Part shown: piece after piece, positions 29,301 through 36,615 of the stretch | Numbering within the stretch: position 1 is the stretch's first letter | Layout of the letters: each line of letters opens with the position of its first letter | NCBI RefSeq assembly: GCF_009834915.1 | Contig: NZ_WVHS01000004.1 | Location: forward strand, 434,001-498,000 | DNA from: Hufsiella ginkgonis | GTDB taxonomy: Bacteria > Bacteroidota > Bacteroidia > Sphingobacteriales > Sphingobacteriaceae | Direction: 5' to 3' | Length of the DNA stretch: 64,000 bases | Program-made: the position numbers and the translations under genes | The notes under the pieces: model-generated | What the model was told of the DNA's origin: nothing | Database searches by the model: none | Seen by the model: the letters and a program-made list of their open reading frames with translations, nothing else

Positions 29301-29542
29301 TCGGAAGCCATGTACTTCATGCCGGGCACGCCGTTAATAGCCCGTTCAAGCGGGATAAGTACCGCCTTGGTCATGAGCTCCCCGTTGGCGCCAGGGTATT
29401 CTGCCGTAATATTCACCTTCGGCGGGGAAATAGACGGGAATTGCGTAACCGGCATCTGTGTGATCGCAAGCACCCCTAAGAAGGTGATAATGAGCGATAT
29501 CACGATAGACAGAACCGGTCTGTGAATGAATTTATTGAACAT
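26375..29542 (-). CDS. RND (HAE1 type) multidrug efflux pump, inner membrane
   Basis: A 1055-residue proton-driven transporter of the AcrB/MexB type. It has the N-terminal MFNKFIHRPVLSIVISLII helix, the MPVTQFPSISPPKVNITAEYPGA porter-domain entry, the paired Asp residues of helix 4 in LALVLAIGIVVDNAIVVIEAV, and GFIPNEDQGMF at the start of the second half. HAE1-type rather than heavy-metal (CusA-type) features make drugs, dyes or detergents the likely substrates. Translation may be affected by the heptamer-repeat hairpin in the 180-bp space separating it from the adaptor gene. Confidence 0.95.
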   Translation of the reverse strand: MFNKFIHRPVLSIVISLIITFLGVLAITQMPVTQFPSISPPKVNITAEYPGANGELMTKAVLIPLERAINGVPGMKYMASDAGNDGEATIQVVFNLGTDPNQASVNIQNRVASVVNKLPPLVVREGVKITREESNMLMYINLYSKDPHMDEKFLFNFADINILSELKRVDGVGVADILGNREYAMRIWLKPDRMLAYKISAEEVMKALDEQSLEASPGKTGESSGKRSQAFEYVLKYPGRFNTKEGYENIILRSTSKGEILRLKDVAQIEFGSSMYDLYSNLNGRSSAAITVKQSYGSNASQVIRNIKVKMAEIKASSFPKGLDYEISYDVSKFLDASIEKVVHTLVEAFILVGLVVFLFLGDWRSTLIPAIAVPVSLIGTFVFMSYFGITLNLITLFALVLAIGIVVDNAIVVIEAVHAKMEMKHLSPLKATEEAMHEISGAIIAITFVMAAVFIPVAFMSGPVGIFYRQFSITMATSIILSGVVALTLTPALCAMMLKNTHGKPKKKTVLNKGVDGFNRWFNNLTGRYRRLLGAIVNRRVVTFVMLIAFCAGTWLLNNSLPSGFIPNEDQGMFYAVIQTPPGSSLERTNQVAEKLQKIAEDVEGVQSVSSLAGYEILTEGTGANSGTCLINLKSWDERKHSVQEVIKELEEKSKDITGATIEFFQPPAVPGYGAAGGFELRLLDKAGSGDYKKMETVSRDFVRELEKRPELSSVFTFYSASFPQYMLRIDNDIAQQKGITIENAMNTLSTLVGSNYETNFIKYDRQYKVMVQALPQYRALPEDILKLYVKNDKEEMVPFSAFMKIEKVYGLSEITRHNMYNASEISGAAAPGYSSGSAIQAVNEVAKAKLPRGFGIDWAGISADEVARGNQAVYIFLICLGFVYLILAAQYESFVLPFPVILSLPAGIFGAFLLLKIFGLENNIYAQVAMVMLIGLLGKNAVLIVEFAVQRHRAGDSVLKAAIEGSAVRFRPILMTSFAFIAGLIPLVFASGPGATGNRTIGSAAAGGMLIGTVFGVIIIPGLYYIFGKISERHVLVKEEEENPLTEEIDHNV

Positions 29543-29592
29543 GTGAGTGAGTTGTGTAAATGATGATGGAATGGTTGCCGGTGATGAGTGAT

Positions 29593-29727
29593 CAGTTGTC
29601 AGTTATCAGTTGCCAGTTGCCAGTTATCAGTTGCCAGTTACCAGTTCAATCGCCTGTAGCTATGGGATAGGAACTGATCACTGACAACTGACAACTGATA
29701 ACTAGTTACCGGCAACTGATAACTACT
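29593..29727. repeat. Heptamer tandem repeats forming a long inverted repeat inside the efflux operon
   Basis: Eight tandem 7-mers CAGTTnn run from 29593 to 29648. After a 23-nt spacer the complementary form runs from 29672 to 29727 as (A)ACTGnn-type 7-mers, five close to consensus and three more degenerate. The two halves can pair into a long imperfect hairpin. The right half covers the stop codon of the adaptor gene (29723-29725), so the repeat lies wholly between adaptor and pump genes. Confidence 0.85.
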
Positions 29728-30805
29728 CCGCTTTTAACCTCAAATGCGCCACTACTTCCCTGGGCGCCAGGTATTCGAACTCGATCCTGTCGTCCTCTTT
29801 TACCTTCTGTACGCCGTCGAGGAGGATCTTATCCGTTCCGGAGATACCGCTTTCGACCACGTAGAGATCGGGCATTTTACTGGTAATGGTGATCTCGCGC
29901 GACTTGGCCTTTTTATCGGCACCGACCACGAAGACATAGATTTTGTCCTGGATCTCGTAGGTAGCCTTTTGCGGGATGATCAGCGCATTGCGCAGCGGCA
30001 CGGTCATCTGTACTTTGCCGGTTTCGCCATGTTTTAGCAGTTTGTCGGGGTTGGGGAATTTAGCCCGGAAGGCAATGTTGCCGGTTTCGCTGTCGAACTC
30101 GCTTTCAATGGTTTCAACATCGCCTTTATAGGGCAGCGGCTGGTTATTGGCCAGCAGCAACCCTACCTTGTTGTTGGCGCGGTTCTTAACGTTGGTTTGG
30201 TAGTCGAGGTACTCAGGCTCAGATACATTGAAGTACGCAAATACCTGGCTGTTATCTGATAAGCTCGTTAACAGCTCGCCTTCGTCAACGAGACTTCCGA
30301 GCTTCAGCGGAATACGGTCTATCGTTCCGGCGAACGGCGCCCTGATCTCGGTAAACGAAAGGTGCAGTTTCGCCAGCGCCACTTCGGCCTTTGCCTGTTC
30401 TACCTTGACCTGTGCCAGTGCGAACTCATTTTTCGAAACCACGTTTTTATCGGCAAGCGTTTTAGTGTTCTGCAACTCGATCTCCGCGGCCTTTTGCTCG
30501 GCTTCGGCCTTTAACAGCTCAGCCTCATAAAGTTTTGGCATGATCCTGAATAACAGCTGACCGGCCTTCACGAACTGCCCCTCATCTACGTAGATGTTTT
30601 GGAGGTAGCCTTTTTCCTGTGCGCGCAGCTCGATGTTTCGTACAGACCGGATCTGCGAAACGTATTCTTTGGTAAACGACGTGTCGATCTTCAAAGCGCT
30701 GGTGACCGTATACTTACCGGTTTCTTCTTTTATTTCTTTTTTAGACGTGCAGCTTGCGTAGCACAGTATGGCAAGCGCGCCTGAGAGGATTACAATTCTC
30801 TTCAT
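29723..30805 (-). CDS. RND efflux periplasmic adaptor (membrane fusion protein), lipoprotein
   Basis: A 360-residue adaptor. Lipobox YASC (Cys19) tethers it to the membrane. Order: lipoyl half-motif (about 55-90, RAQEKGYLQNIYVDEGQFVKAG in part), alpha-helical hairpin (about 95-150) rich in Ala, Glu and Lys, second lipoyl half with FTEIRAPFAGTIDRI, beta-barrel (about 185-260) and membrane-proximal domain. It links the RND pump to the outer membrane channel. First of the three pump genes; the small membrane protein at 30912-31316 lies 106 bp before it in the same direction. Confidence 0.94.
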   Translation of the reverse strand: MKRIVILSGALAILCYASCTSKKEIKEETGKYTVTSALKIDTSFTKEYVSQIRSVRNIELRAQEKGYLQNIYVDEGQFVKAGQLLFRIMPKLYEAELLKAEAEQKAAEIELQNTKTLADKNVVSKNEFALAQVKVEQAKAEVALAKLHLSFTEIRAPFAGTIDRIPLKLGSLVDEGELLTSLSDNSQVFAYFNVSEPEYLDYQTNVKNRANNKVGLLLANNQPLPYKGDVETIESEFDSETGNIAFRAKFPNPDKLLKHGETGKVQMTVPLRNALIIPQKATYEIQDKIYVFVVGADKKAKSREITITSKMPDLYVVESGISGTDKILLDGVQKVKEDDRIEFEYLAPREVVAHLRLKAE

Positions 30806-30911
30806 GGTGTTAATGGGAGTGATTAAAGTGAGTGGAAAGCGTAAGGCTTCCTGGCAGTGAATCGATAGATTACTGGTATTCTGCGTAAGGGGAGGGAGAA
30901 AGCGGATCTTA

Positions 30912-31316
30912 TCAGATCCTTAAAACGCGTTGAAGGATGTATTTACCGGCAGGTGTTCCCGATAAAAGCCAGCAGGAAGGCAGGCGATTTTTGAAATAGC
31001 TAAAAAAATAACTTAAAATAAACAGGTACGAAAGCGTAAAAAGATACTTGGCCAGCAGCACATATTTCCGGCCGAGCAGCAGCTCTTCTTCCTCCTCTTC
31101 TACATTAACGAGGTACGCGTTATCCTTTGTTAAGCTGCTGGTTTTGGAGATGATAATTCCCTGGCTTACCTCGTTAAAGCCGGTTTGCCGGTTATAGCCG
31201 GCAGAAACGACCGGGAAGCGCGGAACAGGCTTGTGATGAGCACCCGCATGTAGCTGGCCTGACCCAATTAACAGCAAAATAAACAGGGATCGGAAAAATA
31301 TAATTGCAACTTTCAT
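30912..31316 (-). CDS. Small acidic exported membrane protein of unknown function
   Basis: A 134-residue protein. Signal peptide at about 1-24, then a polar outside segment with a His cluster (HAGAHHKP) and a six-Glu run (VNVEEEEEELLLGRK, about residues 70-84), a single strong membrane helix (LLAKYLFTLSYLFILSYFFSYF, about 87-108 in pieces), and a basic C-terminal tail ending YILQRVLRI. I recall similar Bacteroidota proteins with the same acidic run and C-terminus, but know no function. It heads the efflux operon and faces the divergent copper operon across about 390 bp. Confidence 0.7.
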   Translation of the reverse strand: MKVAIIFFRSLFILLLIGSGQLHAGAHHKPVPRFPVVSAGYNRQTGFNEVSQGIIISKTSSLTKDNAYLVNVEEEEEELLLGRKYVLLAKYLFTLSYLFILSYFFSYFKNRLPSCWLLSGTPAGKYILQRVLRI

Positions 31317-31418
31317 CTACGGCCCCAAAAATAGCAAAAGTTTGAGAGCAGAATCAATTCTGATGCCCTCTTCTTAAAAAGTTCATACAATATTCATCTG
31401 GTTTGGGCGCCTAACCAC

Positions 31419-31448
31419 AAAAAAGGCGGATCCGGGAGGGGATTCCGC
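31419..31448 (-). terminator. Minus-strand intrinsic terminator upstream of the small membrane protein gene
   Basis: On the minus strand GCGGAATCC (31448-31440) pairs with GGATCCGC (31433-31426), with one bulged A, and is followed by six T (31424-31419). It lies about 100 nt before the ATG at 31316, a place suited to ending a small RNA or to attenuating the efflux operon. Confidence 0.6.
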
Positions 31449-31515
31449 TCCAACCGGCCGCCAAAAGCGATGGCCGGCCCATATATGCGCTCTTTTTCCG
31501 GGTTATTTTTCAAAA

Positions 31516-31611
31516 ACGGATGGCAGCAGGTCTCATCCAGGCATACCTGTTCCGCTTAGGGTGACAAACAGGCCTCTCGGCAAAACCTACCCTGCGGTAC
31601 CAGGTGGCCAT
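31516..31611 (-). ncRNA. Candidate structured small RNA or leader element
   Basis: Read on the minus strand, nested complementary arms occur in order: ATGGC (31611-31607) with GCCAT (31524-31520); GCAGG (31595-31591) with CCTGC (31530-31526); AGG (31575-31573) with CCT (31541-31539); CCTGTT (31572-31567) with AACAGG (31551-31546). The outer helix is soon followed by TTTTT (31516-31512). The plus strand can fold too but lacks a T-run. It could be an independent RNA of about 100 nt (an SRP-like RNA was considered but the conserved tetraloop was not found) or the sensor part of a leader that ends at the 31419 terminator. Confidence 0.35.
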
Positions 31612-31694
31612 ATACGAAAAAGAATAAAGCACGCGCATCATAATTCTGCATCATTTCCTCAGAATGATATATCGATTATCGTTTCCATTGGGCG

Positions 31695-31702
31695 TACTTT
31701 TG
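31695..31702 (+). promoter_or_regulatory. -7 promoter element of the copper operon
   Basis: TACTTTTG matches the Bacteroidota -7 consensus TAnnTTTG exactly and lies only 8 bp before the ATG at 31711, so the mRNA would be nearly leaderless. Confidence 0.55.
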
Positions 31703-31710
31703 TACCAGCA

Positions 31711-33954
31711 ATGAAAACTACCTCCGCGAACGAATCAAAGACGGCCACTTTCCCGGTTACCGGCATGTCATGCGCTTCCTGCGCAGGCAGCGTACAATCC
31801 ATGCTGGGCGCGCAAAAAGGCGTAGCACAGGCAGCGGTGAATTATGCCACGCAGTCTGCCAGGGTAAGCTACTATCCGTCGGTGATCAGCCCGGAGGAAT
31901 TTAAAAGAGTGGTCCAGGGCATTGGTTACGACCTGATCATAGATGAATCCGGGAACGGCAGGGCGCAACAGGAAGAAGACCAGGCGCGGCGTTACCAATT
32001 GCTGAAGCGCAGAACCATCGCGGCGTCGCTGCTCACCATACCGGTAGTGATCCTTGGAATGTTCCTGATGGACCTCCCGTACGCCAATTATTACATGCTC
32101 GTGCTCACTACGCCCGTGGTGTTTGTTTTCGGGCGGAGCTTCTTCCTCAATGCCTGGAAACAAGCCGCCCACAACCGGGCGAACATGGATACCCTGGTGG
32201 CGCTAAGCACCGGTATCGCCTATATTTTCAGCGTATTTAACACTTTTAATACCGGGTTCTGGCATCGGCGGGGATTTCATCCGCATGTTTATTACGAGGC
32301 CGCGGCGGTGGTGATCGTGTTCATCCTGCTGGGCAAGCTACTGGAAGAACATGCCAGGTCCAACACCTCTTCGGCCATCAGGAAACTGATCGGGCTGCAG
32401 CCGAAAACCGTAAGACTGGTTACCCCTGCCGGCGAAACGGAAGTACCCGTAACGGAGGTGCGCGTAGGCGATAAGGTCCTGGTCCGCCCCGGCGAAAAGA
32501 TCCCGGTAGACGGCATCGTGTACGAAGGGGAATCTTACGTCGACGAAAGCATGATCACCGGTGAACCGGTAGCCGTTGCCAAGAGGAATGGCGGGCGAGT
32601 GTTCGCCGGCACCATCAACCAGAAAGGAAGCTTCCGGTTCGAAGCGGGTAAAGTCGGCAGTGAAACGATGCTGGCACAGATCATTCGTTTGGTGCAGGAG
32701 GCCCAGGGCTCCAGGGCGCCGGTACAAAAACTGGTGGATAAGATTGCCGGGATCTTCGTGCCGGTGGTATTGATCATCGCGATGCTCACACTTGCCGGCT
32801 GGCTCCTGCTGGGCGGCGAACAAGCGCTTACACAGGGGCTGCTCGCTATGGTCACCGTGCTGGTAATTGCCTGTCCCTGCGCATTGGGCCTTGCCACGCC
32901 AACAGCCATTATGGTGGGTATCGGGAAGGGCGCCGGCCATGGCATCCTGGTTAAAGATGCCCAGGCACTGGAGCTTGGTTACAAGGTAAATGCCATTGTA
33001 CTGGATAAAACCGGGACCATTACCGCGGGGAAACCCGAAGTGACCGAGCTGTTATGGTTGGAGGAGGCCAATAATGATGCAGATCACCTGGCGGGAATCC
33101 TGCTCGCGCTTGAACAACGCTCAGAACACCCGCTGGCAGAAGCCATCGTCCATTCGCTGGAAGCGGAAAACAGGACACCGGCACCCATCACGGCCTTCGA
33201 AAGCCTCACCGGCAAGGGTGTAACGGCTTGGGCAGACGGCCGCGTTTATTTTGCAGGCAGCCGTCAATTATTGTCGGCGCAGAACGTCCCCGTGCCCGCA
33301 GATATTACTGCCAGGATAAGCCAGCTGCGCCAGCAGGCGAAAACGGTGATCTATTTCTTTTCAGAGCAGCAGCTTCTTGCGGTAGCGGCCATCGCCGACG
33401 TGATCAGGCCTGCCTCCCGCGAGGCGGTGAACCAGCTGCAACGCCTTGGAATCGAGGTATACATGCTTACCGGCGACGGTGAACAAACAGCCGCGGCGGT
33501 AGCGCAGCAAACCGGCATCGCCCATTACCAGGCAGAAGTACTGCCGTCGGAGAAAGCAGCATTCGTGAAAAAACTGCAGCTCGAAGGCAAAACCGTAGCC
33601 ATGATCGGCGATGGAATTAACGATAGCCAGGCGCTGGCACAAGCCGACGTGTCTATCGCGATGGGCCGCGGGTCGGATATCGCGATGGATGTGGCGAAGA
33701 TCACCCTGGTGGCCTCAGACCTGGCGCAGGTACCACGGGCCTTAAAGCTATCGAAAGCCACCGTCCGCACCATCCGGCAGAACCTGTTCTGGGCATTCAT
33801 TTACAACCTGGTGGGCATCCCCATCGCAGCGGGGATACTTTACCCGGTAAACGGCTTCCTGCTAAACCCCATGATCGCCGGGGCGGCTATGGCGCTCAGC
33901 TCGGTATCTGTAGTAGCCAATAGCCTGCGATTAAAAATTACAAACCTTAACTAA
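31711..33954 (+). CDS. copA: Copper-translocating P1B-type ATPase
   Basis: A 747-residue Cu(I) exporter. Residues about 13-80 form one HMA metal-binding domain with GMSCASC (Cys21, Cys24). Eight membrane helices follow, with the transport motif CPC in [17 protein letters not shown], the phosphorylation site DKTGTIT, the SEHPLAEAI histidine motif of the nucleotide domain, TGDGEQ and [15 protein letters not shown]. These mark the P1B-1 (Cu+/Ag+) class. ATG 31711 was chosen over a longer frame from 31561 because it begins just before the HMA domain and after a promoter. The chaperone and regulator genes follow at 10-bp gaps, so the three form an operon. Confidence 0.96.
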   Translation: MKTTSANESKTATFPVTGMSCASCAGSVQSMLGAQKGVAQAAVNYATQSARVSYYPSVISPEEFKRVVQGIGYDLIIDESGNGRAQQEEDQARRYQLLKRRTIAASLLTIPVVILGMFLMDLPYANYYMLVLTTPVVFVFGRSFFLNAWKQAAHNRANMDTLVALSTGIAYIFSVFNTFNTGFWHRRGFHPHVYYEAAAVVIVFILLGKLLEEHARSNTSSAIRKLIGLQPKTVRLVTPAGETEVPVTEVRVGDKVLVRPGEKIPVDGIVYEGESYVDESMITGEPVAVAKRNGGRVFAGTINQKGSFRFEAGKVGSETMLAQIIRLVQEAQGSRAPVQKLVDKIAGIFVPVVLIIAMLTLAGWLLLGGEQALTQGLLAMVTVLVIACPCALGLATPTAIMVGIGKGAGHGILVKDAQALELGYKVNAIVLDKTGTITAGKPEVTELLWLEEANNDADHLAGILLALEQRSEHPLAEAIVHSLEAENRTPAPITAFESLTGKGVTAWADGRVYFAGSRQLLSAQNVPVPADITARISQLRQQAKTVIYFFSEQQLLAVAAIADVIRPASREAVNQLQRLGIEVYMLTGDGEQTAAAVAQQTGIAHYQAEVLPSEKAAFVKKLQLEGKTVAMIGDGINDSQALAQADVSIAMGRGSDIAMDVAKITLVASDLAQVPRALKLSKATVRTIRQNLFWAFIYNLVGIPIAAGILYPVNGFLLNPMIAGAAMALSSVSVVANSLRLKITNLN

Positions 33955-33964
33955 CACCTGTACC

Positions 33965-34180
33965 ATGGAAACGCTGAAATTTAAAACCAATATTAAATGT
34001 TCCGGCTGTGTGGCAGCCGTTACTCCCGGGCTAAACAGTCTCCCTGAAGTGGAAAGCTGGACGGTTGACCTCGAAAGCGCAAACAAAATACTGTCCGTGT
34101 CCGCATGGGAAGGCCTCGCTGCCGGATCCGTAAAGGAAGCGCTCCAAAAAGCGGGCTATAGTGCAGAACAGGTCGATTAA
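33965..34180 (+). CDS. HMA-domain copper chaperone
   Basis: A 71-residue single HMA domain with the metal site CSGC (Cys13, Cys16), beta-alpha-beta-beta-alpha-beta in length. It likely shuttles Cu(I) to the ATPase encoded directly before it. The usual Met before the CxxC motif is replaced (IKCSGC), a common variant in Bacteroidota. Confidence 0.9.
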   Translation: METLKFKTNIKCSGCVAAVTPGLNSLPEVESWTVDLESANKILSVSAWEGLAAGSVKEALQKAGYSAEQVD

Positions 34181-34190
34181 TTGATACAAG

Positions 34191-34754
34191 ATGGTCCTGA
34201 CAATTAAAAACATGGTTTGCGACCGGTGCATCATGGTCGTCCGCCAGCAGCTGGAGCACCTGGATCTTACCGTACACAAGATCTCGCTGGGCGTAGTTGA
34301 AATCGCGCCGGAGCCCGACGATGCGCAGGTGGCAGAAATTGCGTCGTCCTTAAAGATCCTGGGTTTCGAACTGATCGATACCGGGAAAGACAAAATTATA
34401 GCGCGCATCAAAAACATCGTGATCGGGCTGATCCACCATAGTGAAGCGGAAGAGCTGAACATAAACTTCTCACAAGTGCTCAGCGATCAGCTAAACCGCG
34501 ATTACACCTGGCTGAGCCGGCTGTTCTCCGAAAACCAGGAGATCACCCTGGAGAAATTCATCATCCAGCAAAAAATAGAGAAAGTAAAAGAACTGCTGCA
34601 ATACGGCGAGCTTACGCTGACGGAGATCGCCTACCGCCTCGGCTACAGCAGCACTTCCCACCTCTCAAGCCAGTTTAAGGCAGTTACGGGCAATTCAGTG
34701 ACCGCCTACAAAACGTCCGTGGAGAAGGACCGGAAACCTATTGATAAAATTTGA
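34191..34754 (+). CDS. AraC-type regulator with HMA-like N-terminus, probable copper sensor
   Basis: A 187-residue protein. The N-terminal 65 residues look like an HMA fold with a CxxC motif in KNMVCDRCIMVV (Cys10, Cys13), followed by a linker and a C-terminal AraC/XylS HTH pair (about 90-175; LTLTEIAYRLGYSSTSHLSSQFKAVTG in part). The metal-binding and DNA-binding parts joined in one chain suggest direct copper sensing and control of its own operon, and perhaps of the divergent genes. Known families: HMA and AraC HTH; the sensing role is inferred. Confidence 0.87.
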   Translation: MVLTIKNMVCDRCIMVVRQQLEHLDLTVHKISLGVVEIAPEPDDAQVAEIASSLKILGFELIDTGKDKIIARIKNIVIGLIHHSEAEELNINFSQVLSDQLNRDYTWLSRLFSENQEITLEKFIIQQKIEKVKELLQYGELTLTEIAYRLGYSSTSHLSSQFKAVTGNSVTAYKTSVEKDRKPIDKI

Positions 34755-34784
34755 GGCTAAAAGTCTTCCGCGATCAGTTCGCGT

Positions 34785-36050
34785 TCATGGCAGCTGTGGT
34801 TTCCTGCCGGACCACGCGACGAGGTCGAGCAGCGGCGCGGTCATAAAGGTGGTGGTAAGCGCCATCAGCACCAGCATGGCAAATAATACCGGCGACAGGA
34901 TGCCCATGCTGTAGCCGATATTCAGCACGATGAGCTCCATCAGCCCGCGGGTATTCATTAAGGCGCCAATGGTCAGCGAATCATGCCATGACTGGCCGGT
35001 GAGTTTCGCCGCAAGCGTGCTTCCCCCGAATTTACCGATGATGGCCACCAGCACCAGCGCCGCGCAAATTAGCCAGTGGGAGGCATCGTTCAGCAACCCG
35101 ATCTGTGTTTTCAATCCCGTTAAAGCGAAGAAAAGCGGTAGCAGCAACAATTGGCTCACATCGGCAATCTTGCCGGGCAGCTGTTCGCGGATACCCGATT
35201 TCCGGGGCATGATCACCCCGGCGAGAAATGCGCCGAATAATGCGTGGACCCCTATCGCTTCGGTGGCAAACGCGGATACCAGCAGCACGAAAAAGGCACT
35301 CATTACCACTACCTGCTTCAGGATGCCGGACGATGTGGCATGCTTATCGGCAAATCTCCTGATCCCCGGGCCGACCACATAAAACATCACCAGGACGAAC
35401 GATGCCGAAAGTACCAGTGTAACCAATACGCCCGTTGCTGATGTGACTTTGGCCACGGCCACTACTACGGCGAGGATACACCACGCGGTTACATCGTCGA
35501 ACGCCGCACACGCGAGCACCAGGGTGCCCACGCTCGTTTTTGTTAACCCGCGGGCCTGAAGGATCCGCGCAAGTACCGGGAAAGCGGTAATGCTTAACGC
35601 GATCCCCATAAACAACGCGAACGCCAGGAACCCGACACCCGCAGGCGCTAAGCCGCGGTAGATAAAATACGCCGCCCCTACTCCCAGCAAATAGGGAAAA
35701 ATGATACTGGTATAACTAATAACGATTGCGTGGCGGGCTTTATCTTTCAGCTTGCCTAAATCGAGCTCCATACCTGTAATAAACATAAACAGGATCAGGC
35801 CGATCTCACTCAGGAATTGGAGATTCCCCAATGAGCCGGCGGGAAAAAGCAGGCCGGAAAGCCCCGGCAACAGGCGTCCCAGCAGCGAGGGCCCTAAAAC
35901 GATCCCGGCGATCATCTCGCCGATCACCGGCGGCTGCCCTATCCGGGCGATGAGGGCGCCGAAGATCCTGGCCACTACGAGAATGGCGATGATCTGCAGC
36001 AGGAGCAGGCCGAGGGGACTCAATACCGGGTGTAACAGGGCCATCTTCAT
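34785..36050 (-). CDS. CPA2-family cation:proton antiporter
   Basis: A 421-residue membrane protein with about twelve helices. The region GQPPVIGEMIAGIVLGPSLLG and the ACAAFDDVTAW motif with the paired Asp in helix 5 are those of Na+(K+)/H+ exchangers of the CPA2 (KefB/NapA-like) type. It lacks a C-terminal RCK/TrkA regulatory domain, unlike KefB. It probably helps control pH or cation levels. A lone gene, convergent with the copper operon. Confidence 0.9.
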   Translation of the reverse strand: MKMALLHPVLSPLGLLLLQIIAILVVARIFGALIARIGQPPVIGEMIAGIVLGPSLLGRLLPGLSGLLFPAGSLGNLQFLSEIGLILFMFITGMELDLGKLKDKARHAIVISYTSIIFPYLLGVGAAYFIYRGLAPAGVGFLAFALFMGIALSITAFPVLARILQARGLTKTSVGTLVLACAAFDDVTAWCILAVVVAVAKVTSATGVLVTLVLSASFVLVMFYVVGPGIRRFADKHATSSGILKQVVVMSAFFVLLVSAFATEAIGVHALFGAFLAGVIMPRKSGIREQLPGKIADVSQLLLLPLFFALTGLKTQIGLLNDASHWLICAALVLVAIIGKFGGSTLAAKLTGQSWHDSLTIGALMNTRGLMELIVLNIGYSMGILSPVLFAMLVLMALTTTFMTAPLLDLVAWSGRKPQLP

Positions 36051-36151
36051 AAGGCAATATTAGGCAAAATATATGGTGAGGCGCCTCAGCGTCCGCCTGG
36101 CGGATGCACCATGCCAGGAATTTTAAATATGGATCGGACGCCTGCCCCGGC

Positions 36152-36511
36152 TCACTCCAGGATCTTCTTCCGGTGATTCGCGCCCCACTCCGCCATTTCG
36201 TTAATTACCCGCTGTAAAGTGCGGCCATAGTCCGTCAGCGAATACTCCACGGTCACCGGCTTGGTATCAAATACCTGCCGGTTAATCAATTGGTTCTCTT
36301 CCAGTTCCTTCAGCACCTGCGAAAGCATCTTTGCACCTACGCCATCCACTTCCCGCTGCAGCTCCATAAACCTGCACTTACCAAGGAAACTGAGCGAGGC
36401 GATCACCGAGATCTTCCATTTCCCGTTAATAAGTTCGAGGGTATCGTGGATGGCGCGGAGCTGGCTTCGGCAGGCGATAGATTTTTCGTGCTTAATGGCT
36501 TTTGCGGTCAT
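36152..36511 (-). CDS. HxlR-family redox-type regulator (QorR-like)
   Basis: A 119-residue winged-helix regulator: ELINGKWKISVIASLSFLGKCRFMELQREVDGVGAKMLSQVLKELEENQLI (in short, GKWKI and MLSQVLKELEENQLI) is the HxlR fold. It keeps Cys14 in the N-terminal region (IACRSQL), the position used for quinone or electrophile sensing in several family members. Start 36511 gives the usual family length; the longer frame from 36586 would cover the operator. It is divergent to a QorB-like gene, the same arrangement as E. coli qorR/qorB (ytfH/ytfG). Confidence 0.88.
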   Translation of the reverse strand: MTAKAIKHEKSIACRSQLRAIHDTLELINGKWKISVIASLSFLGKCRFMELQREVDGVGAKMLSQVLKELEENQLINRQVFDTKPVTVEYSLTDYGRTLQRVINEMAEWGANHRKKILE

Positions 36512-36546
36512 GGTTTCTGCGGGGAAATCGGTTTCATTTTGGAAAC

Positions 36547-36560
36547 TACTTTCAAAAGTA
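36547..36560. promoter_or_regulatory. Palindromic operator between HxlR regulator and QorB-like gene
   Basis: TACTTTCAAAAGTA is a 14-bp palindrome (TACTTT, CA, AAAGTA). TACT...AGTA half-sites are typical of HxlR-family proteins. Its place in the divergent promoter suggests it controls both genes. Confidence 0.6.
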
Positions 36561-36615
36561 AAGCGGATGACTGAGATTTGCATCATCGATTTTTACTTAT
36601 TTAATTCTTAACAAT

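Noticed and set aside
28773-29525. Plus-strand frame of 250 residues in the RND gene
   Set aside because: Antisense shadow of the conserved N-terminal half of the pump.
29593-29727. CRISPR array
   Set aside because: The units are 7 bp with no spacers, and no cas genes are present; it is a simple tandem repeat.
31516-31611. SRP RNA, TPP or cobalamin riboswitch
   Set aside because: The conserved tetraloop/AGCAG element of SRP RNA, the CTGAGA box of TPP and the GCCACTG box of cobalamin riboswitches were not found; kept only as an unclassified structured candidate.
31561-31710. Longer N-terminus for the copper ATPase
   Set aside because: It would add 50 residues without homology and overlap the promoter; the HMA domain begins just after ATG 31711.
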